DNA from: Xylaria sp. FL1777
Taxonomy: Eukaryota > Ascomycota > Sordariomycetes > Xylariales > Xylariaceae
Length of the DNA stretch: 64,000 nucleotides
NCBI GenBank assembly: GCA_022578965.1
Contig: MU400612.1
Coordinates: forward strand, 1 to 64,000
Direction: 5' to 3'
In this document: positions 58,737 through 64,000 of the stretch, piece after piece
How positions within the stretch are numbered: position 1 is the first letter of the stretch
Layout of the letters: each line of letters starts with the position of its first letter
Position numbers and translations under genes: made by a program
The notes under the pieces: model-generated
The model's input: only the letters and a program-made list of their open reading frames with translations
Database searches by the model: none
What the model was told of the DNA's origin: nothing

Positions 58737-60458
58737 CTAGTTCTCTGCGCTGAGCTGTCTCTGAAGAAGCCACGCCAGCGGGCCTTGAGGCACATCCTCG
58801 CGATCCATGATGACCTCTACCATCTTAAATCCCTCACTCTTCGTAAACTGCTCAGTATTCAATAATTCCCGTAACTCCCCTAGTGTTCTGACCTTCGCTG
58901 TGAAAGTGTCCTCCTTAGCGCCGAAGAATGCAGGCGCCTGCAAATACCGCCAGGCCGCTACGTCATTGTATCCTTGCTTCAATCCGTGAATGACTCTCTC
59001 GATCGTGTAGCCATCGTTGTTGATCAACACAACCGTGACATTGAGGTTGTGGCGAATGATAGTTCCCAGCTCTTGCGCAGTCATCTGGAAACTGCCGTCG
59101 CCGATGAACAGTATTGTGCGAGCACTCTGGATCCCGTAGTATTTAGAGGCTGCGATTAATTCACGCTGCGCTAGCGCAGCACCTTGTGCCGCGCCTACCA
59201 TGTATCCGATGGAGAGCCAAGTAACGGGCAAAAATGTGCGGACGTACTTGGGCAGAGACATGTCTCGGCATCCGTGACCCGCACTGCCTGTTTCGCCCAG
59301 AATGATGTCGCCTTTTTGAACTATTCTTGAAACCATAGGCCAGAATGAGGCTTGGGTAATGGGCTGATCCTTTGGTGCCTCAGAATGACTATTAGGCGGA
59401 GGGCGCAGTAGATTTACAGAGGGACGAATCGCCTTTATTTTCGAGATATTTAGCTTCCTAAGAAGCTGGTCTACCACAAGTGAAGCAGGTATGTCTCGGA
59501 AGATCTGATCCCCAATTCTAATCTCTGTATGAGTAATGTATATGGCAGTTTCAGCTTTGGGTACGCTTGTTTTGCTATAGCTGTTGGTCGTGCTAAAATG
59601 AGGCCCAAAGCACAGAACGAGATCGGACTCTTGAACAAATTTATGAGTAACTGGCGTATCAAAACGGCCTCGATAGATGCCATGAACGTTGCCTGTCGAT
59701 TCGTCGAGGAGGCCCCAGCCGAAGGCAGTTGTCCAGCTAGGCCATCCAGTCATATTGACTAAATGCTGTACGTCTTCGACAATACCACAGGCTCTAGTTT
59801 CTCCATCTACTAAGATAGCTGGCTGTTTAGCTTCATACATCCTTTCCAAGACTTTTTGTATTACTCCGTCACTATAGGCAGTACGCTCGATTGGAGGAAG
59901 ACGAATGTTTGATGAGAGCGGTTCTGCCGATACCGGTACTGAGACCATATCCACTGGGACTTGGATATATACCGGGCGGCTGTGCAGCAGACATTGCCTC
60001 AACGCATAGTCGATGTGCTCGGGACTGGTGCGGGGGTCTTTGAGGTCGACCTGTGCAACGGTGACAGGGACGGCCATCTGCGCGAAACGGCCAAACTCGC
60101 CGTCATTGAAGGTGTGATGGACCAGGCGGCGTTCGTCTTGTGTAGGGCGGTCTGGAGTTCCCACGATATGCACGACGGCTGCACGCTCAGCATAGGCGCC
60201 GGCGATGGCATTGATGGCCGAGAGCTCGCCAACGCCGAAGGTCGTGATAAGAGCGCCGATGCCCTTGATGCGCGCGTATCCATCGGCGGCATACCCGGCA
60301 TTCAGCTCATTCGCATTGCCCACCCATTGCAGCCCGGCCGGTTCGACGTAGTCCAGAAGGGTGAGGTTGAAATCTCCGGGTACACCGTGGATGGCACCAA
60401 TCCCGAGCTGCTTCAGCCGAGCGAAGAGATATTCGGCAAGCTTGATGGTGTCCGGCAT
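58737..60458 (-). CDS. pdc: Pyruvate decarboxylase-like ThDP enzyme, 573 aa, single exon
   Basis: Thiamine-diphosphate-dependent 2-oxoacid decarboxylase; converts pyruvate to acetaldehyde and CO2 in fermentation. The N-terminal PYR domain carries catalytic E51 (NANELNAGYAADGYAR) and H114-H115 (LVHHTFNDGEF), numbered as in yeast PDC. The ThDP/Mg binding motif is GDGSFQMTAQELG then NNDGYTIE. The start is the ATG at 60458 (ACCATGCCGG, MPDTIKL); the in-frame extension to 60518 begins with TTG. No introns, unlike most neighbours. Substrate could also be another 2-oxoacid (phenylpyruvate or indolepyruvate), but overall similarity is to PDC. Confidence 0.93.
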   Translation of the reverse strand: MPDTIKLAEYLFARLKQLGIGAIHGVPGDFNLTLLDYVEPAGLQWVGNANELNAGYAADGYARIKGIGALITTFGVGELSAINAIAGAYAERAAVVHIVGTPDRPTQDERRLVHHTFNDGEFGRFAQMAVPVTVAQVDLKDPRTSPEHIDYALRQCLLHSRPVYIQVPVDMVSVPVSAEPLSSNIRLPPIERTAYSDGVIQKVLERMYEAKQPAILVDGETRACGIVEDVQHLVNMTGWPSWTTAFGWGLLDESTGNVHGIYRGRFDTPVTHKFVQESDLVLCFGPHFSTTNSYSKTSVPKAETAIYITHTEIRIGDQIFRDIPASLVVDQLLRKLNISKIKAIRPSVNLLRPPPNSHSEAPKDQPITQASFWPMVSRIVQKGDIILGETGSAGHGCRDMSLPKYVRTFLPVTWLSIGYMVGAAQGAALAQRELIAASKYYGIQSARTILFIGDGSFQMTAQELGTIIRHNLNVTVVLINNDGYTIERVIHGLKQGYNDVAAWRYLQAPAFFGAKEDTFTAKVRTLGELRELLNTEQFTKSEGFKMVEVIMDREDVPQGPLAWLLQRQLSAEN

Positions 60459-61675
60459 GGTGTTGGATCCCGTCTGTATTATACCTAGGTAAGTTGTGGG
60501 TGTTGGTTCTGCTCGCAATGTTAAAGCAGTTGAGTATCAATGGAATGGAGTTCGCTACGAAGAAGTGAGCCAGGTGTAGTAGTAGTATAGGTAAGTAGGT
60601 AGTATAGGTAGTATAGGCAGGCGTACAAGTGGTGTATACTACCTACTGCATACTTAGATGCAGAAATACCTAAATTAGGCAGTTTCACCTACCTAGGTAC
60701 TTACAGAGGTAGGTAGGTACCACCCTGTGTGCCTCCTACGTAAGAAGTTCGGGTCTTACGCCGACAACTGCCTCGTTTAGCCGTCATGCTCCGCCGGAAT
60801 CGGTTCCCTTCGCCGAGCCGACCGAGGAAAACACTCTGAACCCCACTAGTTCTCCAATTCATACAATTATTTTTCAGCTTCTGCCTAGTACCTGACTTCG
60901 GTGTCAGAACTAACAAATAGTGGCCTCCACCATGAAATCTAGGTATGTTGAAGCCCGTGGGTACCTCCGACTTCCGCGAACTACCGGTCCCCGCAATCCT
61001 CTCGGAGAACCCTGCACAGTATTCGGCCAGATGCGGGGTACATGAGTGTAGAACCAATCAAGTTAGAGGGGCAAGAGATATGCAGCCGAAGACTTGATAT
61101 TAATATGATCTCTTCTCAAGCTTGTTATTTGTGAGCAAAGTCATCAATTTCTGCAAGATTAAACGCTTCAACTATTGTGACCGATTGACTGGGAACAGGA
61201 GAAGGCGAAAGGTATCGTTGTAGTGAAGTAGAGTAGAGTGGGTGACTAGGCTTAATTAGCCCCTGAGTGGACAGGTCTGGCTTAGTCATACGGCTGAATA
61301 AGAGTACAGCTACACTCTTTTATTGCGATGACTTACACAGGAACAACAAAAAGACACAGAAGGCAGTTAGTTATTAGCTTTCGACTTAAATCTATTGCGT
61401 TTTATTTGATCGCTATATTCCCCTTATTTAATTCATTATTCAATACTAGGAAGCGTTGTATTCCGGGTACGGAGCTATCCCTTAAAAGCTTCTTCGCCCC
61501 AGTTGATTACAATCTCCTTTGCTAAGATAACGAACGTTAGAATCATGACATCCGGATACTGCGCTCTCTCTAAACTCATTTATATAAATAAACTCGACTA
61601 TATTAATCAGACCTAAAAATGTTATGAAATTTTATATTATATAGAGAATACATGACAGCCAAATTTCGCTAGCAA
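60459..61675. other. PDC promoter and gene-free stretch
   Basis: Dense TAGGTA/TACCTA words at 60585-60720. An ORF at 60701-61057 (-) shows no recognisable domain. Nothing else is seen. Confidence 0.55.
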
Positions 61676-61879
61676 TTAGCAACTTCTAGTGACTAGCTCT
61701 GTCCTACAAGCAAAACGGGAGGTGCAACGATCAGCAATGAACTTCAGTGCGCAAACGTATTCGATGGCCAACTCCACGGTGTAATGAAATTCGTTGTATC
61801 CCTTAATATCCGTATTATCCGCTTCACCGCTCTTCTTGATATAGATTCTTCCTTCTTCGCTTCTTACATCAGCCGACAT
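61676..61879 (-). CDS. Doubtful small ORF, 67 aa
   Basis: Starts with an ATG in reasonable context (AACATGTCGG). The composition looks protein-like (MSADVRSEEGRIYIKKSG, FHYTVELAIEYVCALKF). No family recognised and no splice partner seen. Could be a real small protein, a first exon or chance. Confidence 0.25.
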   Translation of the reverse strand: MSADVRSEEGRIYIKKSGEADNTDIKGYNEFHYTVELAIEYVCALKFIADRCTSRFACRTELVTRSC

Positions 61880-62506
61880 GTTCCACTTGAATAAATCTCG
61901 CGGGGTGGAAATCAGCTGCGCAACTCATTCTCCACATTCGAGAATACTTATACACAATAAAAAGTAGTAATAGTTCCTAGTATTTCAGATATTTTAGAGA
62001 AAGTGTAAAAGACTTGCTCTGGATGTCTACATGCGACGTGTCACTGGCGCGACTCGCCAAATGGCCATAGAATCACGGAACCATCGGGTTACTCGGCGAC
62101 AATGACCTGGTTCTGAGAATAGAACCTAAGATTTTGAGTACGGAGATTCTCATATTCCGCTTCCGCCTCTAGACACCTTGGTAGAAAAACGATAGTAACC
62201 CCTTGAAACGACCTTCACTATTCCTCTATCCCTTACCATAGAGTAGTTGCTGCGTCCCTTTATACGAGGTACGTGTAGTCGTACTGCTAAGACCCCCCTT
62301 GTCACGCCTACTCAGGCATCTGTGTCGCCAGAGTCCCGAGATTCTTCCAAGAGATACTAGGGGAAGCCAGGCCATTATATGGTAAATACTAGACTATCGC
62401 CACACCAAGGGGTCCCTTCTAACCCCCCTGCTCCCCTGGTCCCTGACACGCGTAGACGGATCTCATATGTAGGATTACATCCCAGTAATCGTCCTGAATT
62501 TTCAGT
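61880..62506. other. Gene-free stretch
   Basis: No supportable coding sequence or repeat. Confidence 0.5.
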
Positions 62507-62701
62507 TCACCTGGTCTCCTTTCCCTTGCCTCTCTTATCCTTCTTCCTTAATTTATTTGGACCCTGCTTTTCGCGAGAGGTCGAAGCGTGGGATCGCTGG
62601 GCATGAGCAAACTGGACGTTCTCTACGTCCTTGTTCGAAAATTCGTATGGGTGTTTCTCTTTCTTCTTGCTCTTCTTATCCTTGCAAAAAAGAGGCGACA
62701 T
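62507..62701 (-). CDS. Doubtful small lysine-rich ORF, 64 aa
   Basis: ATG in good context (AAGATGTCG). Very basic: KDKKSKKKEKHPYEF and KLRKKDKRGKGKETR. The frame ends just after AG|GTGAAC, a possible 5' splice site, so it may be a first exon whose continuation was not found. No family recognised. Confidence 0.3.
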   Translation of the reverse strand: MSPLFCKDKKSKKKEKHPYEFSNKDVENVQFAHAQRSHASTSREKQGPNKLRKKDKRGKGKETR

Positions 62702-64000
62702 CTTGACTATTGTGGATGGGCACTGATGGAATTCGAGATCGAGTGTGACTTCTTAGTATGTATCTAGAATCCGTCGACAGTTTATAAGTGGAAATGAACT
62801 TTCGTAAAGGCAGGTCTGAGAAAAGTAAAAGAAGAGTTAGGCGAGGGCTCCTTTGGACACTAAGTCATTTTATATCCGTACGCGATAGTACTACCTGGGT
62901 ATAGCAAACTGTGACTATCTACTCCCTTACTAGATGTACATGTCACACTTAAGGAACAAGAACGAGTATGTGCGCGTGGTAGATTGTGACTAAGAGTAAT
63001 TCATATGCACCCTTATCGTCGATCGTAATTGCCTACATACCTGCCCTCGTGACCTCAGATACCGACGTCGTACCACCACAACCTCAATCTTCACGAAATA
63101 ACACGACTTTTGCCTGAGCACCACGGGGCATGTGTCCTCGAGGAATATCTTGTATATAAATGCCACCGCCGAAGCCATTAATCGGTTTATTTCAGGCGAC
63201 AAGTAAACATCCACCTAGGTAGTGGTTATAGTAGTAATTCTGTATATACAAATAGACAGCAAAGCCCCTCAGATACTATTGGGGAAAGCTCAAGAATCAT
63301 TTGGCCGCCTTATTGAATCCAAATCACTACTTGCCTAACAATAGATTGCTCTCCCTATTTAATATGACTCTATTACACCTGACACTTCATACCACTGATC
63401 CCATTACCAAACCCTTGACTAAACTGGTTACGAGCCACACACTCTCATTTTAGCGAACCCGAGGGCATCGATATCCTAGAGGCACTTAACTGGGACATCG
63501 TACTTCACTTCCACATCAACTTAGTAAGAACCGAAGTCCCTAAAGGAGAGGAGAAGTTATAGTATTTGACACGGGTCGTAAGGGCTGTGTGAAAACATAC
63601 ACTCATCGTTTCGCCTGATGATTGCCTGGGAAGAGTAAGGGACACCGCGGTCCTCAGACGAAGCTGTAAACAGATAAGGTGATAGACCTACAGTCTAGCT
63701 CACACCGAGACGTGCAATAAATTCAACGTTGTCGCAATAGACCAACACAGGGTTATATTCGCTAGACTCGTTCATTCGTTCGTTCGCGCTTAACAGTGTA
63801 TGGAACCCGACAAGTTTGTCTCCTAGTCGCAAAGTAATTGTATTCGCGATGCTACAAATTCTCTTGACCCAATAATATCATATCAGTTATAAGTAAACCG
63901 CCCACTCACGGAACTGCGCGACGTATAGACTACATGAAGGTAGTGCTCACAAAGGAGCAGATACTTTAGATTACAGTATACGTAAGGTTCGTTTTATTCA
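62702..64000. other. Gene-free stretch to window end
   Basis: No supportable gene, RNA or repeat apart from scattered TAGGTA words. Confidence 0.55.

Noticed and set aside
58737..60518. Longer pyruvate decarboxylase with 20 extra residues
   Set aside because: The upstream codon is TTG, and the ATG at 60458 places the catalytic residues at the family-typical positions E51 and H114/H115.
60701..61057. 118-aa minus-strand ORF upstream of PDC
   Set aside because: Basic, low-information sequence with no domain, within the repeat-rich PDC promoter.

Overview
The window is nuclear DNA of a filamentous ascomycete (Pezizomycotina, probably a Sordariomycete; no closer placement can be proven from sequence alone). 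The grounds are: many 48-80 nt introns with GTRNGT donors and CTRAC branch sites; fungus-specific families (GEgh16-type secreted protein, secreted lipoxygenase, FHA-kinase-APSES fusion, G-alpha-like protein with a fungal STAND-type N-terminus); and long AT-leaning intergenic stretches peppered with the TAGGTA/TACCTA word. Splice models were built by hand. Every multi-exon model below closes to a whole number of codons.

Layout. 1-5.1 kb: gene-free, with a poly-T tract and a C-rich block. 5.1-8.6 kb (-): Argonaute, slicer tetrad intact. 8.6-13.65 kb: long gene-free stretch, strongly strand-asymmetric, possibly a spliced leader of the Argonaute gene. 13.65-17.05 kb (-): RNA14 (cleavage factor IA). 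18.5-20.4 kb (-): secreted lipoxygenase. 23.65-24.7 kb (+): histone chaperone ASF1. 26.06-26.54 kb: a Mutator-like MITE with 9-bp target duplication in the promoter of a GC-rich flavocytochrome b2-like gene (26.8-28.6 kb, +). 28.8-29.7 kb (-): GEgh16-family secreted protein. 31.7-45.1 kb: accessory island with a PD-(D/E)XK-like protein, a 632-aa protein of unknown function, an FHA-kinase-tandem KilA-N/APSES fusion, a G-alpha-like GTPase with an NLR-type N-terminus and a membrane-anchored probable pseudokinase; it contains one clear MITE and a 25-bp inverted repeat between divergent genes. 47.2-49.8 kb (+): PTR2 peptide transporter. 50.2-50.7 kb (-): small hypothetical. 53.0-53.7 kb (+): small accessory protein. 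54.66-55.98 kb (+): Rab geranylgeranyltransferase alpha (BET4). 56.8-57.5 kb (-): hypothetical. 58.7-60.5 kb (-): pyruvate decarboxylase. 60.5-64 kb: two doubtful small ORFs and otherwise nothing.

How the parts relate. RNA14, ASF1, BET4, PTR2 and PDC are ordinary housekeeping or metabolic genes and share no pathway. The lipoxygenase and GEgh16 protein are both secreted and could act at a host or substrate surface. The most unusual content is the 31.7-45.1 kb island. There, phospho-peptide recognition, kinase, DNA-binding-like, GTPase and nuclease-like folds sit together in a pattern that resembles fungal self/non-self or stress-signalling repertoires. That grouping is an inference from architecture, not a demonstrated system.
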